Assembly (NCBI GenBank): GCA_003456095.1
Contig: DMPF01000019.1
Coordinates: 1-6,421, forward strand
DNA from: Bacillota bacterium
Lineage (GTDB): Bacteria; Bacillota; Dethiobacteria; DTU022; UBA8154
Reading direction: 5' to 3'
Length of the DNA stretch: 6,421 nucleotides
Part shown: one piece after another, positions 1 to 6,228 of the stretch
Position numbering within the stretch: position 1 is the first letter of the stretch
Layout: every line of letters starts with the position of its first letter
Notes under the pieces: model-generated
The model's input: only the letters and a program-made list of their open reading frames with translations
Databases searched by the model: none
What the model was told of the DNA's origin: nothing
Position numbers and translations under genes: made by a program

Positions 1-616
1 TGCTGCGATCCTTGCTCCCCGCTTCAGCCAGCATCCGCCGGGCTACCTCCAACTGCACCATCAGGACCAGCAGAGCCGGCCGGCAGTTACCCTGTAGAAG
101 CTGAAAAAGCAGCGGCGTAGTAAGGTAATAGGGGAGATTCGCTACCACTTTAACCTTCTCCTGTATCTCCCTTTGCGCAGCACGGCGCCCTATTTGCGGC
201 ATGCGGCAGAGGGCTTCCAGGTCTAGACGGCGTACATCCCCCTCGATCACGGTTAGATTTGCCAGGCCCCTGAGCCGGGCTTGCTCCCGCAGAAAAGCGG
301 CCAGTCCCCGGTCCTGTTCAATGGCAATCACTCCGTTTACCCGCTGCGCCATGCTCAAGGAGAGAGCACCGGGACCAGCCCCAATATCGATGACCAGGTC
401 CTCTTTGCCCAGAGCTGCCGCCTGCAGGATTTTTTTCAGGATATTTTCATCCACAAGAAAATGCTGACCCTGAGCGCGGCGGGGGCTTAGTCCCCGCTTC
501 CTTAACATCTGCCTTAAGACAGAAGGGGAGGTAATCTTTAGCGCCGCCGCCTCATCCGTCTCCGGAATGTCCGGGATGTGCCGCCATGCCTTTTCCTCTT
601 CCTGTTTGTACCCCAT
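1..616 (-). CDS. rsmA: 16S rRNA (adenine1518-N6/adenine1519-N6)-dimethyltransferase, 3' end cut by the window edge
   Basis: RsmA/KsgA uses S-adenosylmethionine to dimethylate two adjacent adenines in the 3' hairpin of 16S rRNA late in small-subunit assembly, in the cytoplasm. I translated 205 codons from the ATG at 616-614. The start is supported by GGAAGGAA at 632-625, 8 bases upstream. Family marks in order: the N-terminal GQHFLVD (residues 50-56, matching the usual GQNFL), the Rossmann SAM loop VIDIGAGPGALS (75-86), the acidic end of strand 2 IEQD (99-102), and the catalytic NLPYY (160-164), followed by an MVQLEVARRM segment as in Bacillus KsgA. The C-terminal domain of roughly 80-100 residues lies outside the window. 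There are about 20 extra charged residues before the usual family start, so a shorter start is possible, although this ATG has the good ribosome site. It is divergent from the rhomboid gene. Identification is firm. Confidence 0.95.
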   Translation of the reverse strand, partial: MGYKQEEEKAWRHIPDIPETDEAAALKITSPSVLRQMLRKRGLSPRRAQGQHFLVDENILKKILQAAALGKEDLVIDIGAGPGALSLSMAQRVNGVIAIEQDRGLAAFLREQARLRGLANLTVIEGDVRRLDLEALCRMPQIGRRAAQREIQEKVKVVANLPYYLTTPLLFQLLQGNCRPALLVLMVQLEVARRMLAEAGSKDRS

Positions 617-744
617 TCAGTTAATTCCTTCCAGTTTTTTTATGGGTTAAAATAAAAGAATTTTACTAAAGGCTTTCCCTTATGCTGATAATAGTATAGT
701 ATAAAAGGAAATCTGGACTTTAAATTCAATGGAGAGAAATAAAT
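617..744. promoter_or_regulatory. AT-rich divergent spacer between rsmA and the rhomboid gene, probably holding both promoters
   Basis: The 128 bases between two divergent starts should carry a promoter for each gene. For the plus strand, several -10-like hexamers overlap: GATAAT at 687-692, TATAGT at 695-700 and TATAAA at 700-705. None has a convincing -35 at 16-18 bases. TATACT hexamers occur on the minus strand in the same run, also without a good partner. GGAGAG at 731-736, 8 bases before the ATG, is the rhomboid ribosome site. That promoters lie here is inferred from gene orientation; the exact sites are not resolved. Confidence 0.4.
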
Positions 745-1422
745 ATGATACCTTTGCGAGACAGCATGCGCCCGCGCCGCTTCCCTTACATAAATATATC
801 GCTAATACTGCTTAACATCATAATCTTTCTCTATGGACTGGGATTGACAGAAGCTGAATTGATCCGGCTTTATTATCAACGGGGTATAGTACCCCAACAG
901 TTTATCTCATCCCTACTGCAGGGCGGGACGTTGGGCGAAACCTGGCTGCCTTTCCTCACCTCTACCTTTCTGCACGGCGGCTGGTTTCACCTGCTGGGCA
1001 ATATGCTCTACCTCTGGGTATTCGGTGATAATGTGGAAGACCGCCTCGGTCGCGGAGGTTATCTTCTATTCTACCTAGTCGCCGGGGCAGCCGGCAGCAT
1101 TGCCCATATTGCCGCCAATTCCCAATCCGGCGTGCCCACCATCGGCGCCAGCGGAGCCATTGCCGGTGTGCTGGGAGCCTACCTGGTATTCTTCCCCCGG
1201 GCAAGGGTGCTCACCCTCATCCCCATTGTTTTTTTCATTACCACCGCCCACGTGCCGGCCACCTTATTCCTTTTCATCTGGTTTATTCTGCAGCTGGCCA
1301 ACGCCTCTTTCGCCGGGCTGGCCGCCGGGGCCCAGACTGTGGCCTGGTGGGCGCATATCGGCGGCTTCGTTTTGGGGTTTGTCTTCGCCGTGGCAACCCA
1401 CATCAGACAAAAACTGAGGTGA
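745..1422 (+). CDS. Rhomboid-family intramembrane serine protease
   Basis: Rhomboids are polytopic membrane proteases that cleave transmembrane helices inside the lipid bilayer with a Ser-His dyad. This 225-residue protein has the family core: HGGWFHLLGNMLYLWVFG (77-94, with the oxyanion-side His82 and Asn86), the catalytic GASG with Ser136, and the partner His204 in AHIGGF (203-208). About six hydrophobic segments can be seen: near 15-34, 80-97, 105-123, 134-150, 155-185 (probably two passes or one long pass) and 199-217. The short basic N-terminus (RPRR at 9-12) suggests a cytoplasmic start, and there is no added N- or C-terminal domain. Length is normal for a minimal bacterial rhomboid. 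GGAGAG lies 8 bases before the ATG. The last codons end in KLR, and the TGA stop sits within a GGTGACA repeat unit, so the extreme C-terminus may have been reshaped by a repeat insertion. The substrate cannot be told from context. Confidence 0.95.
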   Translation: MIPLRDSMRPRRFPYINISLILLNIIIFLYGLGLTEAELIRLYYQRGIVPQQFISSLLQGGTLGETWLPFLTSTFLHGGWFHLLGNMLYLWVFGDNVEDRLGRGGYLLFYLVAGAAGSIAHIAANSQSGVPTIGASGAIAGVLGAYLVFFPRARVLTLIPIVFFITTAHVPATLFLFIWFILQLANASFAGLAAGAQTVAWWAHIGGFVLGFVFAVATHIRQKLR

Positions 1423-1429
1423 CAGGGGA

Positions 1430-1493
1430 AGGGGGGTGACAAGGCGGTGACAAGGGGATGGTTCTCTTGTCACCTGTTGCCTGTCACCCCCCT
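1430..1493. repeat. Two-tier inverted repeat (composite hairpin)
   Basis: The outer arms AGGGGGGTGACA (1430-1441) and TGTCACCCCCCT (1482-1493) are perfect 12-bp complements. If A1442 is bulged, GGC (1443-1445) continues the stem by pairing with GCC (1479-1481). Inside sits a second perfect 9-bp stem, GGTGACAAG (1446-1454) with CTTGTCACC (1466-1474), leaving an 11-base loop and an unpaired TGTT at 1475-1478. In total about 24 base pairs form over 64 bases. No T-run follows on either strand, so it is not a classical intrinsic terminator. Confidence 0.85.
1446..1474 (+). repeat. 29-bp palindromic element, copy A
   Basis: Arms GGTGACAAG and CTTGTCACC flank a loop that reads GGGATGGTTCT. Compared with the reverse complement of copy B at 1513-1541, 27 of 29 bases agree; both differences are T here against C there, at element positions 14 and 22. 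The preceding AGGC (1442-1445) is also shared with copy B, extending the match to 31 of 33. Confidence 0.85.
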
Positions 1494-1512
1494 ATGTCAG
1501 AAGGGAAGGGAA

Positions 1513-1541
1513 GGTGACAGGAGAACCGTCCCCTTGTCACC
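1513..1541 (-). repeat. 29-bp palindromic element, copy B, inverted relative to copy A
   Basis: The GGTGACA arm (1513-1519) pairs with TGTCACC (1535-1541) and the centre AGAACCGTC is the complement of copy A's loop region. The position-22 difference from copy A changes the stem from 9 continuous pairs to 7 pairs plus two more across one bulged base, so pairing potential is kept. It lies 10 bases from the comF stop and 38 bases from copy A. A purine-rich GGGAAGGGAAGG stretch precedes it. Confidence 0.85.
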
Positions 1542-1551
1542 GCCTGTGTTC

Positions 1552-2298
1552 TTACCGGGCGATTGCGGCAACGCTGATAACTGATGCCCCTCCCGCTTTG
1601 AGCGCCAAAGAAGCAGCATGGGCGGTAGCACCGGAAGTGAGGATATCATCCACAAGGAGGATATGTTTTCCCTGCAGGTTGTCCTTAAGGCAAGAAAAGG
1701 CTCCGTGCATATTTTCCCAGCGCTGCCGGCGGTCTAACCCGGTCTGACTTGCCGTGTCCCGGGCGCGTTCCAACAAAGGCAGGCCGGGAATGCCCAGCTC
1801 CCGGCTTACTGTTCCCGCCAGCAATGCCGCCTGATTGTAGCCCCGGGCCCGCAGGCGCGGCAGCGCAAGAGGCACCGCTGTCAACAGCTCCACCGCGGGG
1901 AGCCAGGGCATGGCGGAAATCCGGGATGCCAGAAGCCGGCCCAAGGGAACAGCCAAGGATTTCTCCCCACCGTATTTAAAGCGGTGCAGGGTTTGGCGCA
2001 GCGCTCCCTGGTAACTGCCCAAAACACAGCTATGGGTAAAAGCAAGCTGGCTGGTGCGGCAGGAGGGGCAGCCGTTTTCTTGCCCTTGCGGCAGCGCCTG
2101 TGGCCTGGCGCAGCGGGGACAGCAGCCCGTAAGCCAGGGCAGCGCCGCGGCACAACGGGGACAGAGCGCTCCTTCCTGTTGCATCTTACCCCAGGGAAGC
2201 AAGACGGCTCCCGCCCCGCTGCCTGCCGCCAGGAACGAAAGGCAGAATGGGCAGCGGGGCGGAAAAAAAAGATCGAAAATTGTTTGCAGCAGAGACAT
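1552..2298 (-). CDS. comF: ComF family protein: zinc-ribbon plus phosphoribosyltransferase-like domain
   Basis: ComF proteins belong to the amidophosphoribosyltransferase-like superfamily. In Bacillus, ComFC takes part in DNA uptake during competence, and relatives occur widely in bacteria not known to be competent. The 248-residue product has paired cysteines of a zinc-binding N-terminus: C16-P-F-C19, C46-P-R-C49, C59/C60-P-R-C63 and C77-P-S-C80. These are followed by FKYGGEK (107-113), RARGYNQA near the middle, a QTGLDRRQRWENMHGAF segment matching the usual Q-S-G-L-x-R-x-x-R-x-x-N motif, and the PRPP-binding loop LLVDDILTSGAT (214-225) with Asp217 and Asp218. AAAGGA at 2311-2306 is the ribosome site, 7 bases before the ATG. 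Length is usual for the family. It follows recD2 on the same strand but is separated by 392 bases that hold the oppositely oriented spo0E-like gene. A role in transformation in this organism is inferred from the family only. Confidence 0.92.
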   Translation of the reverse strand: MSLLQTIFDLFFPPRCPFCLSFLAAGSGAGAVLLPWGKMQQEGALCPRCAAALPWLTGCCPRCARPQALPQGQENGCPSCRTSQLAFTHSCVLGSYQGALRQTLHRFKYGGEKSLAVPLGRLLASRISAMPWLPAVELLTAVPLALPRLRARGYNQAALLAGTVSRELGIPGLPLLERARDTASQTGLDRRQRWENMHGAFSCLKDNLQGKHILLVDDILTSGATAHAASLALKAGGASVISVAAIAR

Positions 2299-2315
2299 GG
2301 ACCGATCCTTTGCCT

Positions 2316-2331
2316 AAAATTATTTAATTTT
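2316..2331. repeat. AT-rich inverted repeat upstream of comF
   Basis: AAAATTA (2316-2322) and TAATTTT (2325-2331) are perfect 7-bp complements around two bases. The repeat sits just upstream of the comF ribosome site, so it would fall within the comF promoter or early leader. It could be an operator, but at this base composition chance is a real alternative. Confidence 0.35.
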
Positions 2332-2341
2332 CTGTTAATCA

Positions 2342-2350
2342 TCGTCGAAA
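2342..2350 (+). promoter_or_regulatory. Candidate Spo0A box
   Basis: TCGTCGAAA at 2342-2350 matches the Spo0A binding heptamer TGTCGAA at six of seven positions (C replaces the first T) and keeps the flanking A. It lies in the divergent spacer, about 70-78 bases upstream of the predicted transcription start of the spo0E-like gene and about 44 bases upstream of comF. The location beside a gene whose product is expected to act on Spo0A~P makes it more credible than a random match. Only a single box is visible, so it remains a candidate. Confidence 0.4.
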
Positions 2351-2384
2351 TGTCCGATTTTAAGAAAATTTAACAAATTAACCC

Positions 2385-2413
2385 TTGCAAAAATAACCAT
2401 ATTTAGATATAAT
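2385..2413 (+). promoter_or_regulatory. Sigma-A type promoter for the spo0E-like gene
   Basis: TTGCAA (2385-2390, four of six against TTGACA) and a perfect TATAAT (2408-2413) are separated by exactly 17 bases. Transcription would begin near 2420 and leave a leader of about 65 bases before the ATG at 2485. The -10 sits in a 10-base tandem repeat of TTAGATATA (2403-2411 and 2413-2421). It is the best-formed promoter in the window. Confidence 0.75.
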
Positions 2414-2484
2414 TAGATATATAGCTGCGCAATTTGATTTATTTAACTGCTTGATAGATCGCAGACACGAAAGGAAAAAAAATC

Positions 2485-2673
2485 ATGTTAGAGGAGACAA
2501 GCATACTTAAGGAAATAACCCGCCTGCGGGAACAAATGCACTCCATCTACAAGCGGGACAAGCGCATATCGGCAGCGGTACTTGCCGCATCTTTGAAACT
2601 GGACAAGCAGATCAATATCTTCATGCGGGCAAACAAAGTGATAACCGGCCCAGCCAGACCACCACAGGCGTAA
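2485..2673 (+). CDS. Spo0E-like aspartyl-phosphate phosphatase (sporulation regulator)
   Basis: Small Spo0E-family proteins are two-helix hairpins that remove phosphate from Spo0A~P and so hold back entry into sporulation. This 62-residue product fits the pattern: a first amphipathic helix ILKEITRLREQMHSIYK (7-23), a short turn (24-28), then a second helix carrying the family signature S36-L-K-L-D40-K-Q-I43, which corresponds to S-x-x-L-D-x-x-I. The final 14 residues or so (KVITGPARPPQA region) lack family features. AAAGGA at 2470-2475, 9 bases before the ATG, is the ribosome site, and a good promoter lies upstream. It is the only gene between recD2 and comF and is read against both. Assignment rests on length, helix layout and the signature; the substrate is inferred from the family and was not tested. 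Confidence 0.8.
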   Translation: MLEETSILKEITRLREQMHSIYKRDKRISAAVLAASLKLDKQINIFMRANKVITGPARPPQA

Positions 2674-2690
2674 CGGCAGGTTTTAAGCTA

Positions 2691-4928
2691 TTAGTTTCCC
2701 TCAAGCCGGCAGAGACGGTGGGCAAGGTTGCTGTAGCGCTGCTCCACTTTATTGTTGCGTACGGCAATGGCGATGGCGCGGCGTGTCCCCACCAGCACCA
2801 CCAGGCGGCGCGCCCTTGTAACGGCGGTATAAAGCAGGTTGCGTTGCAGCAGCATATAATGCTGGGTAATAACCGGCATGACCACCACCGGAAACTCACT
2901 GCCCTGGCTCTTGTGCACGGAAACGGCGTAAGCGAGTACAAGTTCATCAAGGTCGCTGCCTGTATAGTCAACTTCCCGGCTGCCGGGATGGTCGGAAAAG
3001 TTGACAATCAACTCCCCCTCTGTCTTGTCAATGGCCGTAATGCGCCCCACATCGCCGTTAAAAACATCTTTTTCATAGTTGTTGCGTATCTGCATGACCT
3101 TATCCCCCAAGCGGAACACAAAACTCCCATAGGCAAGTTCACCCTTATGACGCGCCGGCGGGTTCAATTCCTGTTGCAGCAGCCTGTTTAAAACATCCAC
3201 TCCCGCTTTGGTGCGGCGCATCGGTGTGAGCACCTGAATCTCCGCGAAGGGATCAAAGGGTCCGAAATGGGGCAGGCGCTCCCGGCATAGTTCCACAATG
3301 CGCTGCTCCACCTTTTCCGGGTCTTCTTCAGGTATAAAGAAAAAATCCTTTTCCCGGCGGTTAAGATAGGGAAATTCTCCCTTGTTGATCTGGTGAGCAT
3401 TGACCACGATCATGCTTTCCCGGGCCTGCCGGAAGATGGTCTGCAAGCGCACACTCGGTACGGCCCCGGAATTGATCACATCGCGCAGAACATTTCCGGC
3501 GCCAACGGAAGGCAGCTGGTCCACATCACCCACAAGCAGGAGACGGCAGCCGGCCGGCAGGGCCTTGAGGAGATTATAAAAGAGAATCAGGTCCACCATG
3601 GAAACCTCGTCCACAATAACAACCTGTGCAGTGAGGGGATTTTCCTCGCAGCGTTGAAAACGGAAACCCTGTCCCTCCGTATAGGTAAACTCAAGCAGCC
3701 GGTGAATTGTCTTCGCCTCCATACCTGTTGTCTCCGCCATACGGCGGGCAGCCCGTCCCGTAGGGGCAGTAAGCGCAACTTTAAGGCGATAACGCTGAAA
3801 TAGTTTAAGCAGCATGCGGATAGTGGTAGTCTTTCCCGTGCCCGGACCGCCGGTAATCACCATTACACCGTTTTCGCAGGCCCCCTTGATCGCCTCCACC
3901 TGCTCCGGCGCCATACTCAGTTTTTCCTCCCGCAGCACCGCCTCCACCGCACCATTTTCCTGCTGTGTAAATAGAATAAGCTGCCGCTGCAGCAAAGCAG
4001 TCAGCTTCTCCGCAACCCCTTTTTCCGCATAATAAAAAGGGGCGGCATAAACGATCTCTGTTCCGGCTGGATCTGCTTGCGCAAAAAGCAGGCGGGCTGC
4101 CACAAGGTCGTGTATCTGCCCCATGATTAAAGTATGGGAAACACGATCACCCTCCCCGCCGGCGGGAAGGCTGGCTGCATCCGCATCCTGTGGCGGGCAT
4201 AAAAGTTCGTCAACCATGCGGCAGAGCTCCTCTCGGGGCAGGTAGACATGCCCGTCATCGGCTGCCCGGTTTAAAATAAAGATAACGGCAGCCCTGACCC
4301 GCTGCGGTGCAGCAAAGGGAAGTCCCAATTTACGGGCGATTTTGTCCGCAGTGATAAAGCCGATACCGTATACCTCTTCGGCCAGGCGATAGGGGTTCTC
4401 CCGCAATATGGGAATGCTGTTTTTCCCATAGTGCTTAAAGATACGTACTGCCAGCGCGGGGCTCACCTCGTAATCCTGGAGAAAAAGCATCACTTCCTTG
4501 ATCTCCTGCCGCTCCAGGTAACTCTGGTGGATACGGGCCGCTTTTTTGGGACCAATGCCGGGCACCTCCGCCAGGCGCGCCGGCTCGGTGCCGATTACCT
4601 CCAGCACTTTCAGGTCAAAATGCTTGATCAGCAAGCGGGCCGTATGCTCACCCACTCCCTTTATTAAACCGGAAGAGAGAAACCGCTCCAGACCTTTGCG
4701 GCTGCCGGGGGTAAGCAGCTCCCATTCTTTCATGAGGAACTGCCTGCCGTAACGGGGATGAATCGTCCACTCACCGCGCAAGAGCAGGGTTTCCCCCTCC
4801 TGCAGCGGGGGGAAATAGCCCACTACGGTCACGTTCTCCTTGCCGGTCTGGCTCAGGCGTCCGATCATATAGGAGGTCTCACTGCTGTAAAAGGTGATGC
4901 GCTCCAGGGTTCCCTCCAGGCTTTCCAA
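2691..4928 (-). CDS. recD2: RecD2-type ATP-dependent 5'-3' DNA helicase (SF1B, YrrC family)
   Basis: RecD2 is the stand-alone RecD-like helicase of bacteria lacking RecBCD, linked to replication-fork maintenance and repair. The 745-residue length is typical. Domains in order: an OB-like N-terminus (1-75, opening with LEGTLERITFYS), helix-hairpin-helix DNA-binding segments (GVGEHTARLL at 91-100, VPGIGPKKAARI from 122), then two RecA-like domains. Motifs: Walker A GGPGTGKT (360-367, Lys366), Walker B VDEVSM (Asp440, Glu441), motif III VGDVDQLPSVG (466-476), VHKSQGSEF (His672, Lys673), and motif VI YTAVTRAR (700-707). The start is TTG; AAGGAG lies 13 bases upstream, longer than usual, and no ATG or GTG gives better spacing. 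It follows metK by 20 bases on the same strand, indicating one transcript. The stop is 17 bases from the convergent spo0E-like stop and no terminator is visible between them. Confidence 0.95.
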   Translation of the reverse strand: MESLEGTLERITFYSSETSYMIGRLSQTGKENVTVVGYFPPLQEGETLLLRGEWTIHPRYGRQFLMKEWELLTPGSRKGLERFLSSGLIKGVGEHTARLLIKHFDLKVLEVIGTEPARLAEVPGIGPKKAARIHQSYLERQEIKEVMLFLQDYEVSPALAVRIFKHYGKNSIPILRENPYRLAEEVYGIGFITADKIARKLGLPFAAPQRVRAAVIFILNRAADDGHVYLPREELCRMVDELLCPPQDADAASLPAGGEGDRVSHTLIMGQIHDLVAARLLFAQADPAGTEIVYAAPFYYAEKGVAEKLTALLQRQLILFTQQENGAVEAVLREEKLSMAPEQVEAIKGACENGVMVITGGPGTGKTTTIRMLLKLFQRYRLKVALTAPTGRAARRMAETTGMEAKTIHRLLEFTYTEGQGFRFQRCEENPLTAQVVIVDEVSMVDLILFYNLLKALPAGCRLLLVGDVDQLPSVGAGNVLRDVINSGAVPSVRLQTIFRQARESMIVVNAHQINKGEFPYLNRREKDFFFIPEEDPEKVEQRIVELCRERLPHFGPFDPFAEIQVLTPMRRTKAGVDVLNRLLQQELNPPARHKGELAYGSFVFRLGDKVMQIRNNYEKDVFNGDVGRITAIDKTEGELIVNFSDHPGSREVDYTGSDLDELVLAYAVSVHKSQGSEFPVVVMPVITQHYMLLQRNLLYTAVTRARRLVVLVGTRRAIAIAVRNNKVEQRYSNLAHRLCRLEGN

Positions 4929-4941
4929 AGGTATAAGCAGT

Positions 4942-4947
4942 CTCCTT
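4942..4947 (-). promoter_or_regulatory. Ribosome binding site of recD2, directly after the metK stop
   Basis: AAGGAG on the minus strand begins 2 bases after the metK TAG (4951-4949). The TTG start at 4928-4926 follows after 13 bases. A ribosome finishing metK would be within reach of this site, which suggests translational coupling. The long spacing together with TTG should give weak initiation, in line with a helicase needed at a lower level than MetK. Confidence 0.7.
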
Positions 4948-4948
4948 A

Positions 4949-6160
4949 CTATGAAGATAATGGGGACAGGGCGGCCTGTTTGCGCAATATCTCCACCTTG
5001 TCCGTTTTTTCCCAGGACAGATCCACGTCCTCCCGGCCGAAATGCCCGTACGCGGCTATCTGCTTGTAGATGGGGCGTCGCAGGTTAAGATTGTCAATTA
5101 TGGCAGCCGGGCGCAGGTCAAAGTTGTCGCAGATAAGCTGCTCGATTTTTTGCACAGGGATCTTCTCTGTGCCGAAAGTATCCACAAAAACGGAAAGGGG
5201 ACGGGCCACCCCGATGGCATAGGCGAGTTCCAGTTCACACTTCTCCGCCAGCCCTGCCGCCACCACGTTCTTGGCCACATAGCGGGCCATATAGCTGGCC
5301 GAACGATCTACCTTGGTAGGATCTTTGCCGGAGAAACAGCCGCCGCCATGACGGGAATAGCCGCCGTATGTATCCACAATGATCTTGCGGCCCGTCAAGC
5401 CCGTATCGCCAAGGGGTCCGCCGATCACAAAACGCCCTGTTGCGTTAATATAGTATTTCGTCCCTTGCAGCAGCTCCTGTGGTATAACCTCTTTGATTAC
5501 AAGCTCCACCAGTTCTTCGCGCAGCCGTTCCAGGGATACCTCGTCGCTGTGCTGTGCCGCGAGGACGACAGATGATACGCGGGAGGGCTTCCCGTCAACA
5601 TATTCCACCGTTACCTGTGACTTGCCGTCCGGTCGCAGGTAATTGACAATTTTTTCTTTACGTATCCGGGCCAGGCGCATGGCCAGCTTGTGCGCCAGGG
5701 AAATGGGCAGGGGCATCAGTTCCGGTGTCTCAGTGCAGGCAAAGCCAAAGATAATGCCCTGGTCGCCCGCGCCGATGGTGCTGTAGATGCTTTCCTGCTC
5801 CTCACCGCTTTTCAGCTCCCAGGCTTTGTTTACCCCCAGCGCAATATCGGGTGACTGCTCGTCAATGGAGGTGAGCACGGCACAAGTATCCCCGTCAAAA
5901 CCGTATTTGGCCCGGGTATAACCGATCTCCTTAACCGTTTCCCGGGCAATACGCGGTATATCCACATAGCACTGTGTGGTAATCTCCCCCGATACCAGTA
6001 CCAGGCCGGTGGTAACAAGCGTCTCCGCCGCAACCCGGCCATGGGGATCTTCTTCCATAATGGCATCAAGGATCGCGTCGGAGATCCGGTCCGATACTTT
6101 GTCCGGATGACCTTCCGTTACCGACTCGGAAGTAAATAAAAAAACCCCGTTACGATTCAC
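4949..6160 (-). CDS. metK: S-adenosylmethionine synthetase (methionine adenosyltransferase)
   Basis: MetK makes S-adenosylmethionine from ATP and methionine, releasing phosphate and pyrophosphate; it is a cytoplasmic, usually tetrameric enzyme. The 403-residue length is standard. Visible motifs: [16 protein letters not shown] (9-24, catalytic His18 and the metal-binding Asp20), the ATP-site hexapeptide GAGDQG (130-135), and the phosphate-binding loop [18 protein letters not shown] with Gly272-274 and Lys near 279. Position 275 is Cys where most bacterial enzymes have Ala (GGGAFSGKD). The start is GTG, set by a very strong AGGAGGT at 6175-6169, 8 bases upstream. It is followed after 20 bases by recD2. 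The upstream gap is only 68 bases and leaves no room for a SAM riboswitch. Its product is the methyl donor for enzymes such as RsmA at the other end of the window. Identification is secure. Confidence 0.98.
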   Translation of the reverse strand: MNRNGVFLFTSESVTEGHPDKVSDRISDAILDAIMEEDPHGRVAAETLVTTGLVLVSGEITTQCYVDIPRIARETVKEIGYTRAKYGFDGDTCAVLTSIDEQSPDIALGVNKAWELKSGEEQESIYSTIGAGDQGIIFGFACTETPELMPLPISLAHKLAMRLARIRKEKIVNYLRPDGKSQVTVEYVDGKPSRVSSVVLAAQHSDEVSLERLREELVELVIKEVIPQELLQGTKYYINATGRFVIGGPLGDTGLTGRKIIVDTYGGYSRHGGGCFSGKDPTKVDRSASYMARYVAKNVVAAGLAEKCELELAYAIGVARPLSVFVDTFGTEKIPVQKIEQLICDNFDLRPAAIIDNLNLRRPIYKQIAAYGHFGREDVDLSWEKTDKVEILRKQAALSPLSS

Positions 6161-6195
6161 TGTAAGAAACCTCCTCCATCTTTTTTGTTATGTTT

Positions 6196-6201
6196 ATTAT
6201 A
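6196..6201 (-). promoter_or_regulatory. Possible -10 element of a metK promoter
   Basis: A perfect TATAAT on the minus strand lies 35 bases before the metK GTG, which would give a leader of roughly 28 bases. At 17 bases upstream there is only an A-run (6219-6227 region) with no resemblance to TTGACA, and no TGn extension is present. metK may therefore also be read from the fabZ-like gene upstream. Confidence 0.35.
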
Positions 6202-6228
6202 CACATCCTTACTGCTTTTTTTTTGTAT

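Larger units (their letters stand above)
1418..1541. repeat. Cluster of GGTGACA / TGTCACC palindromic repeats between convergent genes
   Basis: Seven copies of one heptamer lie within 124 bases: GGTGACA at 1418-1424, 1435-1441, 1446-1452 and 1513-1519, and its complement TGTCACC at 1468-1474, 1482-1488 and 1535-1541. They build nested hairpins, listed separately. The cluster starts inside the rhomboid stop codon region and ends 10 bases before the comF stop, so it fills the whole gap between these convergent genes. I recall similar short palindromes with a GGGGACGGTTCT core scattered between genes in clostridial genomes, resembling REP or MITE-type elements moved by Y1 (IS200-like/RAYT) transposases. 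That link is from memory and is not shown here, and no transposase is present. The hairpins might also limit read-through between the two genes, but they lack the T-run of an intrinsic terminator. Confidence 0.85.

Noticed and set aside
1430..1493. Intrinsic terminator between rhomboid and comF
   Set aside because: The hairpin is strong but neither strand has a T-run directly after the stem, so it is recorded as a repeat. A terminating effect is still possible.
1430..1541. CRISPR array, suggested by repeated GGTGACA units
   Set aside because: The units are heptamers in mixed orientation at irregular spacing that pair with each other as hairpins; there are no constant-length spacers and no cas genes.
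1984..2373. 129-codon plus-strand open frame overlapping the comF start and the spacer
   Set aside because: It is antisense to the conserved cysteine region of comF and its translation is low-complexity and basic, as expected of a shadow frame.
2718..3191. 157-codon plus-strand open frame
   Set aside because: It lies wholly within recD2, which has intact helicase motifs on the minus strand in the same region, and the translation has no recognisable features. It is a shadow of a real gene.
4926..4928. Alternative recD2 start at the ATA two codons upstream, which has a better distance to AAGGAG
   Set aside because: ATA is a very rare start codon; the TTG directly before the conserved LEGTL segment is more plausible despite 13-base spacing.
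5042..5575. 177-codon plus-strand open frame
   Set aside because: It lies antisense to the well-conserved core of metK and shows no family features or ribosome site.
6161..6228. SAM riboswitch (S-box) in front of metK
   Set aside because: Only 68 bases lie between the fabZ-like stop and the metK start, too short for an S-box aptamer plus expression platform, and no matching stems are visible.
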